Positions 36,778-48,005 of a DNA stretch of 64,000 bases are shown one piece after another. The notes below the pieces were generated by a model. The model was not told where the DNA came from and did no database searches. It worked only from the letters and a program-made list of their open reading frames with translations. The DNA lies in contig VZTG01001880.1 of NCBI GenBank assembly GCA_013397845.1, positions 1,325 through 65,324 of the forward strand, in the 5' to 3' direction. The DNA is from Melanocharis versteri (lineage: Eukaryota; Chordata; Aves; Passeriformes; Melanocharitidae). A program made the position numbers and the translations under genes. Numbering within the stretch: position 1 is the stretch's first letter; every line of letters starts with the position of its first letter.

Positions 36778-38699
36778 CATTACAAGCAACACTGGGGAAC
36801 TGTGCTTTCTTTCATGGCCACGGATCTGAACTACAAGAGTATTCATTTTCATGGAAAATTTTGTGATATGGATGCTATTTCATTACCATAAATAATTAAA
36901 AGCAAATAAGTAAACAGTTTGCTTCCAGATAAAAGTGCATGCTGTAGCTGCAGAAATAGATGAAATTGTTTAGTGCAGAATCCTGTAGCAGCTGGATGAA
37001 GCCAGGCTGGGTTAGCCAAAACTAGCACACAGTTTTGAAAGCTTCTAAGTGTAGCACAAAGTCCACCTTAGTAACCATGATGGATTGGGACTTCTCACTG
37101 CTGACAGTGCTTGGGTTTTGCTCCACAGAGAGACAGCAGTGCCGTGCAGCCCCACTGCGTTCCCAGAGACACCCGCAGCCATAGGTGTGCCAGACACCTG
37201 CCCAGAGGCACTCTGTGGCCGTGGGTGCCAGCCTGGCTTTTAATCTGTATTTCTGCTAATTTACAGATACCTAGAGAAAATTCTTGCCCTGCTGCATTGC
37301 AACAATTCTGTTGATATGCAGGACTCAGTCTCTGACATAGAAAGATGTGAAAAAGGCAAGGAGGAAGGCAGAGCACGAGACCTTTTCCAAGAGTGTCCCC
37401 AGACTCCAGCTGAAATCTCTAATAGTTCATACACCACTGGGAACATACAGTGAGGTTAGACTGGGGGAAGAGGAGGGAGTATGAAAAAAGACAGAATAGG
37501 AGCAGAGCAGAGGAAAAATATAAGAGAGGGTAAACCAGATAAGCAGGGGGGCAAAAGGCCAGGAGTCAAAGGATGCAAAACTGCTGAAAGACAACTAGCA
37601 ACAGACAACACAGAAAAAGCCTTTACTGGACTGCCCAAGACCTCTCTCCTGCAAGGCCAACAGCTCCAGTTCTTAGTGGATACATGGTAATACCCCAGGA
37701 GTGCACAGCTGTAGAGCACAGCAGCTGGTTTCACAGGTTTCACAAGGTGTCTTTGCAGACACCAACCTGTGCTCCAGGTTCGGCAACAGCAGAGACACAT
37801 TTGTCACTAAAGTTACTCACATAAAAAATCTTCCAACCCTGAAGCATCGGTGCCCAGTAGCTGCACCTACAACACTAGCAAGTGGCTAAAGGCAGAAAAA
37901 AGGTCCAGAATCCATCACTGGAGTGCATGTAAGGAAGTGCACATCAGCATTTTAAGTGTGGGAATCAACACAAATCCATTTGTAAAACACTTTTCCTGTG
38001 TCCTGGATTTCCCTCCCTTGTCTCTGATCCCTCATGTACCCAAACAAGGCTGGCCACTGCTGCTGTGTCCAGAACTGGGCTCCTCAGCCTGCTGAGCCAG
38101 TGCTGCTGCTCAGAAAGGAGCAAAGAGCGTGGTGACTTGAGGTGGGCAGCAAGGAGTAAGTATGCTGAAGAGGGGTGTGGGGTTTCATGATTTTTACTTA
38201 GCAAGAATGAAGCACAAACAATATAGAGGGTCCCAGAGTCAAATCACTTCTAACAATATTAGATCTCTCTCCCTTTGGCATAGAAATCCTGGCCTGTAGG
38301 CTCCTTCTGTCTCTCTTGGATCAGCCCTGGATTCTGCTGTGAGATGTTTTAATTGTTGGGGCTGTTTTCATGTATGGCACACCAAAACAATTGCACCATC
38401 TGGCAGAAGGTAGTAGGCCAATGAATTCTACCATTTTTGAAGGATGCTGTCGGCATTTTCTGGTTTGTTCCAGTAGGATCTGAGACAGAGATCTTTTCCT
38501 GGATGCAAGGATCCCACCCAAAACCTCCTTGCTAACTGTCCATTATCCATTTCTGTAATCACAGCCTTTTTGACATTGCTAAAAGACTCTGGCAAAAATG
38601 ATCTGCCTGAGCATATTGAAGTCACCTTGAAAAACACTTGAAGTCCTTAAGCCACCCTTTAAATTATGCCTTTACCTACTCTACATCTTAATTTCCAAC

Positions 38700-38912
38700 C
38701 ATTTCCCAACTGTTTTGATTAGCTATTGATTAGTACACTCAGCAGGTGAGCTCTTAATGGCCACACAATTCACATGTATCAAAATCTCATCAGATCTTAC
38801 TTGATTACCTCTTATTATCAGTATTATTCATAATTATCAACATATCAGTATTGCACCAAAATCACTGCAGTTATTAATCATGAAGTGCCGTTATTAATAC
38901 TCACATGTACAA
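38700..38912. promoter_or_regulatory. Candidate enhancer-like element rich in homeodomain words
   Basis: TTGATTAG occurs twice within 19 bases (38715-38722 and 38726-38733). TTATTAAT occurs twice, 20 bases apart (from 38871 and 38891). CACATGTA occurs twice (from 38771 and 38902). TAATTATC is also present. Paired words of this kind, in otherwise plain intergenic DNA, resemble conserved developmental enhancers. This is inference from texture only. Confidence 0.3.
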
Positions 38913-41900
38913 CCTGGCCTTGCAAGTGGATTACCAACATCCCTGTCACTGACACAACCTTTTCACTGGGCTACAGAGTTCAAACAGTTAAGTTAATTCA
39001 GGATTACTTCTATTCGATTTCCACACTTAAAAATAGCCTCTTCTGGATTGGGGAGAGGGAAAAAATATGATAATCCTTTGTTTATCTATGCCAAGAAAAC
39101 CGTTTGGGCCCGCATTTCCCCTGCTAGCATTTTTGCCAAGCCAAAAACCCTTCAGGACATTGGCACACTGAAATACATACCAGCATTTCTTAATAGCTTT
39201 GACATTTCTAATGCAAACATGAATAACTTGAGTGTGTAGTTGAAGGGAGTGGGATAGCCTACTCCAGTCTCAGTGCTCCCTGTTCTCAGTGCTGTTATGC
39301 TTTTTTATCTAATGACTCATGTAAAAGTACTTCTTGTAGCCGAGACCAGAAAACAAGAAACCTTTCATCCCCAATTAAGACAGTGATTTTATTACAGTGT
39401 GAACTACTCAGGCTTGCACCCCCTTGCAGGCTCTCTCCTCACTCCATAAGTTCTTCATTCTTGGCTGCACAGGCACCGTAAGAGAGATCTAGATTGTGCC
39501 CATCCAAGTATGGCCTATGGTTTAGCACTTTTTTCAGGAGAAACAGATGGAGATAAAACCCCTTCCTGAGGAGAGGGTTCAACAAGAACATTGTTCTGCT
39601 GCTACCCTGGTGATTAGTTTCACCTCAGGCAATAACGAAAAGGGTTGGTAACACCACCTTGGCTCTGTTTTCAAGCCAGCCTGGCAAACCAGGTTTTCTC
39701 GCAATGCTGTGTTTGTCCCTCTGCCTACCTCTCAAATTGCTGAAAGCATGGAGTCCAAACCTTCTCAGTAAATCAACAAATGCAAAGGATTTTTGCAAGC
39801 ACTTCAGGAACTGTGCAGACCAAGGTGAAGGTGCCTGCAGGGTAAAATGGCTCTGTGTTTAGTTTTGGTCTGAAGTGCCTAATTCCCGTCTGCAGCAAAG
39901 ACTCCCTAATCCCTTCCTGCATTGGTGATGAAGGAATATGAAAAGCTACAATCTTGTGCAGTTGGGAAAAAGTACCTCTGAGGTCCTCATGATCAGCATA
40001 TATTCCTGTTTCCTGGGAGATGGTGATTAGGTGATTCCAGATGAAGCAGGTTAAACTGAAAACACGGTCTTCTCCAGAAGAATGGAGTAAAGGTACTGCT
40101 GGATAGACATATCCACAGATCCTGCAAGAAGCTTTGTGCCCAGAAGACTCTTAAAGAGCTTCATATACCCACGCTCAGATTAAAAGAGGTAAATGAATTC
40201 CATTGACTTCAGGAGAGAGCAGAAGCTTGTCATCTGGACCTATGCTTTTCTCTATAGCTTTGAGTACCCACACGCATATTTAACACATACTTCTTAGAGT
40301 ACTTCCTTTTCTGAGTTGGATTATTTTTGTATTATCATAAAAGGAAAGCAAGACTGAAAATGTCTTGATGTGCAGGAGAAGCACAAGAATAAATATAAGA
40401 TTCAAAGAATGTCCAAATAGTACTACAGTAGGAATACAGAACAATAAGAAAATTACTGAATGGAATGTAATAAGGCCATTGCTAATAGAAAAAAACAGGG
40501 CCACACTGAAGAATAAAAATAAAAAAAGAGCTACCAGCTGTCTGTGCCAATAATCATCTTCTTTGATGCTCAGTGAATGAGACAAAAGCCCTCTGGGGAT
40601 AACAAACATACAGCATTTAATTATGTAATAGGATGTAACCTCGTAAAAGGAGAGTGGAAGGACTTACAAAAATCACTGCAATAAATGCCCTCCCCGGCTG
40701 ATATCTGACAGCCTTCAGTAGCCTTTGACACTGTACACCAGCCAGTCTGGCTGCTGGAAAGAACCAGTGCTAGAGGAAAGCTGGGATGGTCCTGGAGTGT
40801 GCATGCATGGCCAGAGGCACCTCTGCTGGGTCCAGCACAAGGTCACTGCAAGCTGCCCAAGCACAAGGCACCTCCATGTGTCACATCTGCCACAGTATTT
40901 GCAAAACAATGTGTGAAGTCAAGAATAATGTCTGGCAGCACAAACAAGAGCATGAGCATCTCTTTGCGATGTGACCTGGCAAAGCCTTATCATGTGCCAA
41001 AGACAGATCTCTAATGGATTCATAGCACATTAATGTTCATTCAGTGCATTGGGAGAACTCAGGGCATGCTTTGCACCACTGGTAAAGTGCTGTGTGAAAT
41101 GAATAACACTAACTTCTTTGAGAACAAGCTAGCCAATCATGAAATAACAGGTAGCCTACACAGGGATTTAAAGGGAATAGAAAACGGGCTTTAGCTCATC
41201 CTTGACTGATACCATGTGCCTGATACCAGGCACAATCCAGCCCTCAGCTTCCTTTGCTGAAAGGCAGTCAAGTACATCAGCATTGTTGTGTGTCCTATCA
41301 GAAAAATTCATCCCAGGCAAATGACCAGTTCAAGAATTTGAAAGTTTAAGTTCTTAGCTCCAGAGATGAGACCCATATCTCCCCACAGTTTGGAGGAGCT
41401 ATTACCAGACCCTTCCACATTACTGGAATCATAGTAAGGGAAAACATTCACTTTGGAAAGCTGATACACTTTATCCTTTGAAAGATGCTGAACATTCTTC
41501 ACAAGAAAGTCTTAGGTATTTTGATTTCTGAAGGAAATCAGAGCTTGTACAAGAGGCGAAGAACATGGACTCCAGAAGTGTGGGAATATGTGACTCTTAG
41601 TGGGCTGTGAGAAAAGACCTGGCTAGCACTAGGATAACTAGACAGGTATTTATTCTGATAAAGGAGCCAAAAAGCTTTGCATCAGAAATTAGAAGAGATA
41701 AGAGGAAGGCTCTGTCAACTCCTGGACTGCAGCAGTGTTTAGCACACTTGAGTCTTTCTCAGGTTAGTTTAGACCTCCTGTTTGCTTATGCCCCACTCAC
41801 TGGCTCTCTGTAATGGTTGGTGGTGCCCACCCGCCTCTCTGTTGATTCACCATGACCTGAGGAGAAGCAGCATTGCAGTTGCTCATTCCCAGCCAAACAG

Positions 41901-43799
41901 AAATCCCATGTTTTGAGCTTCATGTTTTCAGCTTGTTTTATTGGCACATCCCATAATAACCCAACATGTATTATCACCAGTTGCTTTGGCAACAGATGGG
42001 GAAGAGCACAGTCAACAACTGGAAAGTTAGCAGGGATGAATACACCACCAAAACACTTTCCAATAGGAATTCTTACTATGAAGAGGGCAATTTTTGCCAA
42101 ATGCTTTTTCTCACTGTACCTACTGCAAAAATGGAGCGTCACAATGGAAGAATTAAACATGGGGAGTTCCCACAAGGCTAACTCTTACCTGGTTCTTGTA
42201 CAAAGAGCCCTTTAAACATTCAGCATGCTAGCAGAAAAGAATAGGTCTGGCGTATGCTCCAAAAAAACACTACTGAGAGTAATCTCCCTGAACTTCTCCT
42301 GCAAAGACAACATGGATTTTGGGGTCTTCTCCCCTTTACAAGTATATGCAATAGAAATGAAGCTAACAACATTCCTTATTTTGCCACAATCTATACCTGG
42401 AATGATATTTCTGGCCTTATAAAATTATAGTCTCCAAATAAGACTCACTCAGTGAATCTGCTGAATAACCTAAAGACTTTTCCCTAATGCTTCCATCTGC
42501 AAAATCTGAAATAGTACTTCACCCAGCAAGTTCAGTTGTAGTTCAGTGGGCACAGTCATATCTAAGGATGTTAAACATATGGTCTCTCAGCTGTAGATCC
42601 CAAAGGTTTTGATGAAGATGACATGCCTCAGCTAGCTCTAATCCTGAAGAATATGATTGCTTTCTGAGTAGCAGAAGGTATCCAAAGAACTTCTGCCATT
42701 AAAAAAAAAGTTTATCTTATTTTTTTAATATAGTAAGCGAAGTAAAAACTAGCTATTGTATGGGCAGTTGCAGTCATTAAAAGTGTTGAAATTATTTTCT
42801 CTGCTTAATCACAACAGTAGGTTTACCTCATCTGCTGATCTCGCAGACTTACGGCATCTCACTGACCTACCTAACCTTCAAAGGGCAGAAGTGTCCTGCC
42901 GCCCTTACCTACAGATAAAAATAGGAGCTCCTCATTTTGAACTGAGCATTTTCATTTGTTGGGTTAAGGTCAACACAGCAAAGACAGCTTTTCCAGACAC
43001 CCCGCAAGAAAACCACCTCATTCCTGTTGGTCTGGAAATCCCTGTATTAGCCCAGGTTACAAACAGAGGATGAACGACCAGACCAGGTAGCAAGGGGACA
43101 TGCTTCCCATCTCTGGCTGCCATCCAGGTATCCTTCCATGACACCTGGATAAACCCAGCAAGGATTAAGTACTCTCAGCAGGGCCAGGAAACTGGCCTGG
43201 TCTGTGTGGCTGGCCTTCCCCTTCAGCACTGCTTTGACTTACTCAATTATTTCAAGCTTTCTTAACCAGGCGTGGTCAATTTTACTCCCTCAGCAACAAA
43301 CTCAAAAAAAAATAAATCCAATTAATGGAAGAAGCAGAGTGTAAAAGTGTTTCAAAAAGGTTGGAAAAGCCAAGAGGAGCAGTTGGCACGCCCCTGGTGG
43401 GACATCACCCTCCAAACAAAGGCACACAGAAACCCCTTGTTAGCGCAGCAGGGACAGCAGTGTGGCTTGCTCTTTGAACCCCGCAGTCCTCAGGACTGTG
43501 ACACATCACTGGGGCTCAAAATCAATACAACAAAGCTCTGTATTCCATGCAGACATGCAGACATACAGACCTGCAGTTAAATTAAAACCAGAGACAAATG
43601 CTAACAATTGTCTGTGCTGCCCACATCCAATCCTATGACAACATCTCAGCAAGGGCTTATATAAAACTTCTCTCCAGCTCAGCAACTCAGCCTTCGTCAG
43701 GCAGCAATGAAGAAATGTTAGAAGTTATTTAAGAGTATAACTTTAGCCCTGAAATGAGTGTTTGTGCTTCAGCTGAGGTGGGAGAGGGGAGTGGGAAGA

Positions 43800-43940
43800 G
43801 GAAGATTGAGAAGTGTTCATAGTTATTCATATGGCAGCCATGGAGAATATGCATAGGGCTATTCATTCGAAATGCTGTCTTTGACAATGGCATTCAGCTG
43901 CAGAAATCCCTAAATATCATTTAGAGAGAGAGACAACTCC
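43800..43940. promoter_or_regulatory. Candidate enhancer-like element with POU, SOX and E-box words
   Basis: Within about 110 bases it has ATTCATATGGCAGCCATGG, an ATATGCAT POU-type word, two ATTCAT words, TTGACAATGG (SOX-type ACAATGG) and a CAGCTG E-box. It ends in a short GA run. The combination looks like a neural or developmental enhancer, but no test of conservation is possible here. Confidence 0.25.
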
Positions 43941-46765
43941 TCTGCCTGCCTGGAATAATGAAGATTCAGGGCTTTGGTTCAAATTCCTTGTACCAATTCT
44001 CCAATCCTCAGCCTCACTGTGTAAAACCTTGTGATAAAGAAGCTGTGTGACTACAACAAACCCCACCACGGATACCTTCTTTCAGAAAGAGTCACCACAA
44101 ATATTAACCAAAGCAAATCCAGGATGAAATTCCTCCCAGCCCCGAGTAACAACTCAACATTGGTGTTTATGGCCACAGCAATATCAGGACATGACCAGGC
44201 CTGCAAGATTTGTTGTTGATGGACTGAGGAAAAAGCTGTTGGCCTTCCCCACTTGCTCCTGCAACCCCCAAGCAGCCAGGATCATGCCTGCAACCTCCCT
44301 ACAGCTTCTCCCCACAGTACTGAAGGAAGGAGAAACAGAGGGCATCAGAGAGGAAACATCCCCTCTCCCTTCTCCATCATGCCCTTGCTTACGTGTTTGT
44401 CTGTCCCTTGGAGCAGCGGGAGAAAAGGCCATCCCTTTGTCCTAGAGATATGAGGCAGAAATCCTATTCCCTTCCAACCAACAGCAAAATGATTAATTGC
44501 AACAAAGACTTCATCCACAGGGTCTTAAGATAAGGCCAAGTCATAGAACACGTGAAATGTTGAGAAAGGAGAACACCAAGGCCAAGTGCTTGGGTGCTGC
44601 AGGATAAGGTTAGTCTCTCTTGTTGAAATTCTTGTGCATAAAACTGTTCCCAAACTCTTTGAAGTTCTGTAGTTTAGAAGCAACAGCCACACTGACAGCA
44701 GTAAATTCCACACTCTCCATCCCCTGTTTAAGGCATAGAACATGCACACACCACTTCCACTCGCCCACTGATGGGTGCCTGAGACAGCTTTTATTCCAAA
44801 CAGTTGATTTCCACTCTACAAAACAGTTGATGGCAGAAGTGAGGATGGTGCAAATGTCTTCTGAAATACCATCCCAAGTACTAACATCTAGTTCCTAAGT
44901 TCCGTCTTCTTCATACCAACTGACTCCATGGAGGTTCGCTTGCACTGTCACAATTTCCTACCGATGAAACACCAAACACATTACAGAATGTTTTCAAAAA
45001 CTCTTCAAAAGATAGAAGAATAAAGAGAGAAATAAGTGAAATCTAACATTCGTACCAGTTTCCTACAGGTGCTGCTAAGCTCTTGATCACTCACTTTCTG
45101 AGCACTTCTTGTTTGTATGTTTTAATTTGCATGAACAACTCTTGTAGGAGAGCAGACATGATGATGGAAAAAACTGCTGTGCAGATGTCTTTTGAATTCA
45201 ATTTTTCTGTTGTCTTTCATTTCTTGGATCCTTAGCAGACATCACCCTGATTTTGTGCCCCAACTCTGTGGCCTTCAGGAAGTCCAGCCTTGGAAACGTG
45301 AAACAAACTAAACAGGGAGTTTACTCAGAACTTCCCATAGCTAGGCAAAGTTGTTCGGCAAAATTCATCACTCACAGTAACACTAATTCCTTTCCCCACC
45401 CCTGCATGTGAAAAGAAACAAAGGAAGCAACAGACTAAAAATAAAAAACAATTACTTTCCACCAATTAACCCTATTTATTTATTAATTACATACAAATCA
45501 GGACTTCTTTCAATTTTCTTTCTCATTCTTGTAAATTGACTTTTTTTTCTAGATGATGAAACATATTCACTCATTGGGGAAAAAAAATTAAAAAGAAAGC
45601 TGTAAAGCATTAATTTTCTGAAGACCAAAGAAATTCACTTTAGAGCAGCAGAATCTTTAAAACGTAATTTCCAAAAAAAATAGTATCTGCTTAGCTGGAC
45701 TAGAATAGTTGGATGGAAACAATTATAGTTAGCACTTGCAGGCTCTTTACAGGCTTTCTCATGCACTGCCAGAAAGGAGACAAGGTGAGCCTCTGATGGT
45801 CTCCTGTCAGGTAACTCCTGTAAGTAGTGATTCAGAGTATATACAGATAATCTGTCCTAATCCACAGCAGTGACGGCTGGATGGCAGAAAGCCCGTGAGG
45901 AGGACATGTGAAAGGGGAGCTCACCAAGCACAGCAGGGGCTGTACACAGAACCACTGCACCAGAGGCCTCAGCAGCTGCTATTTACAGCTCCTCTGGGCT
46001 GGCAGCAGCAGCTCCCCTGCTCCAGCACACTGGAGCAAACAGCCAAGGCAGTCAGGGAGCTGTAACAGAGGCTAGCATGTAATATTTCACGTTGCAGCTG
46101 GCACAGCTTGGTTTCCTACTTTATTAGCTCACTCAGGAGGGGAACACACCATTTTAGGTGTCTCTGCAGGCCTGACACCTCCTTCTCTTATACTGGTGTG
46201 AATCAGGATTGTCTCCTCTCTTCCCCCTGCAAGTGCACTGCACAAGCACAACATGCCAGATGTTTCTCACTGATCATAAATGTCTTTCACTTTATGGTGA
46301 GGGGCTCACAGAAACCATCACTAGCACTGAACAGCTGGGATAAACTCGCCATGCAGAGTTCAAAGCAGCTTTGGGCTGCTCTGCCATGGTGAGCTGTCAG
46401 TGGAGACACAAAAGAGTTGAACCAGGATCTGGACACACCAAGGCGTGGTTGTGGCTGTAACTCACCAAAATTAACACAACAGAAGCCTCACTCAGCCTTC
46501 CTCTGACCTTACTTTTCCCTGGCCTTCTGCCTGGGGCTCGTGACCTCTACTGGGATGCAAAAAAACACATTAGATTTCGCAAAGCAAAGCCCAAGCACTG
46601 ATCCCAGCACACGTCAGGGTGTTGCAGGGCTGCAGGCAAAGGAGCAGGAAACCTTTCCCTTTTGCCTGGTCCTGAGCTGCTTGTTCTCCAGCACATGCAT
46701 TTTCACAGCATGTGTCTTCAGAACCCCGAATGACAAGGTGGCCTTGTCATAGCCCTTCTAGTACT

Positions 46766-47862
46766 AGGTGACCTGCCCGGTGGATGAGGGGAGGGCTGTG
46801 GATGTGATCTCTCCAGACTTCAATAAAGCGTTTGACACTGTCTCCCACAGCACCCCCCTAGAAAAACTGGCTGCTCATGTCTTGGACAGGTGGACTCTGA
46901 TGGTAAAAAACTGGCTGGATGGCCAGGCCCAGAGGTTTGTTGTCGGTGGAGCCAATCCACTTGGCAGCCTATCTCTAGTGGTGCTCCCCTGGGCTCAGTT
47001 TTGGGGCTAGTCCCATTTAATATCTGCATTGATGATCTGGACGTGGGGATTGAGTGCACCTTCAGTAAATTTCCAGATGACACTAAGTTGGGTGGGAAGG
47101 TTGATTTGCTTGAGGGTAGTAAGGCTTTGCAGAGACTTGGACAGACTTGATCAATGGACTAAGCACAACTGCCCGAGGTTCAGTTCCTGAAGGTGAAGTT
47201 CCAGGTCTGCACTTTGGTCCCAACAAGCCCCTGCAGCACTGCAGGCTGGGGGAAGAATGGCTTGAGGGCTGTCCTACAGAAAGGGACTTGGGGCTGCTGG
47301 CTGACAGCTGGCTGAACATGAGCCAGCATGTGCCCAGGTGGCCGAGAAGGCCAATAGCCCCTCACTTCACAAGTGACACTGAGGTGCTGGAGTGTGCTCA
47401 GCAAAGAGCAAGAAGGCTTGTAAAAGGAGTAGAAAGCATGTCTTATGAGGAACAGCTGAGAAAGCTGGGTTTGTTTGGTCTCAAGAAGAGAAGGCTCAGG
47501 TGGGATCTCATCACTCTCTACAACCACCTGGAAGGAGATTGTAGTGAGGTGGAGGCCAGTTTCTTCTATCGTGCCTGCAGAGAGAGGACCAGAGGGAATG
47601 GCCCTAAACCGATACAGCGGAGATTCAGGTTTGATATTAGAAAACAATATTTTCACTTTTGGGATGGGCAGGCATTGGAATAGGTTGCGCAGGGAGGAGG
47701 TAGAGTCACCATGCCTGGAGGTGTTTTTTAAAGGCCTGGGTGGCTCTGAGTGGTGGTTTAATGGTTTAAGGATTACAGTGGTAGTGTTGGGTGGAGAGTT
47801 GGACTTGATGATCTTAAAAGTCTCTTTCAATATTGACTCTTCTTTGATTCTATGATTCTGTT
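46766..47862 (+). mobile_element. CR1 retrotransposon, 5'-truncated, dead reverse transcriptase
   Basis: The segment begins inside the reverse-transcriptase domain of CR1 ORF2. SPDFNKAFDTVSH matches the motif around the first catalytic aspartate. Further on, ICIDDLDVGIECTFSKFPDD corresponds to the second aspartate box, normally F-A-D-D and here F-P-D-D. The pieces are in different frames, with internal stops, so no protein is made. The 3' part includes GGGATCTCATCACTCTCTAC, CTACAACCACCTGGAAGGAG and CTTGATGATCTTAAAAG, and it ends with TTCTATGATTCTG, the CR1 tail. About 1.1 kb, old and inactive. Confidence 0.92.
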
Positions 47863-47962
47863 AATGTCTGGGGGATCATAGGCATCCCTCATAGGGCTGG
47901 TAAACCCAGAACTTGTCTGCAACTTTCTTTTCTCTTTTTTTGTTGGATTAGAAAGAGGCAAT

Positions 47963-48005
47963 TATCATAGAATCACAGAATAATTTGGGTTAGAAGGGNT
48001 GAAAA
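47963..48005 (-). repeat. CR1 tail fragment in inverted orientation
   Basis: ATCATAGAATCACAGAATAATTTGGGTTAGAAGGG is the reversed CR1 3' end, about 100 bases after the tail of the plus-strand CR1 copy. Only about 40 bases are recognisable. It includes an undetermined base at 47999, after which the similarity is lost. Confidence 0.75.
47999..47999. other. Undetermined base (n)
   Basis: A single n lies inside the short inverted CR1 tail. It most likely marks an unresolved base or collapsed assembly join in a repeat, so the sequence right after it should be read with caution. Confidence 0.98.

Larger units (their letters stand above)
34871..36790 (+). other. Probable opsin 3'UTR
   Basis: No coding sequence follows the stop codon. 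The first good AATAAA words downstream are at 36556-36561, in an A-rich patch, and at 36772-36777, so the transcript may extend about 1.7-1.9 kb past the stop. It would then include an antisense CR1 copy at 35.43-35.84 kb. An earlier variant signal may be used instead, so the end is uncertain. Confidence 0.4.
36791..46765. other. Intergenic sequence downstream of the opsin, no gene seen
   Basis: About 10 kb without a supportable exon. The longest open frames (for example 41786-42175 on the minus strand and 42756-43073 on the plus strand) lack splice context and known motifs. No CR1 copy was recognised. Two segments, at 38.70-38.91 and 43.80-43.94 kb, stand out for dense transcription-factor words and are listed separately. 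Confidence 0.5.

Noticed and set aside
47147..47855. Open frames of 178, 216 and 126 codons
   Set aside because: They lie in the CR1 3' part. None contains an intact catalytic domain, and the frames are broken relative to the element's ORF2.
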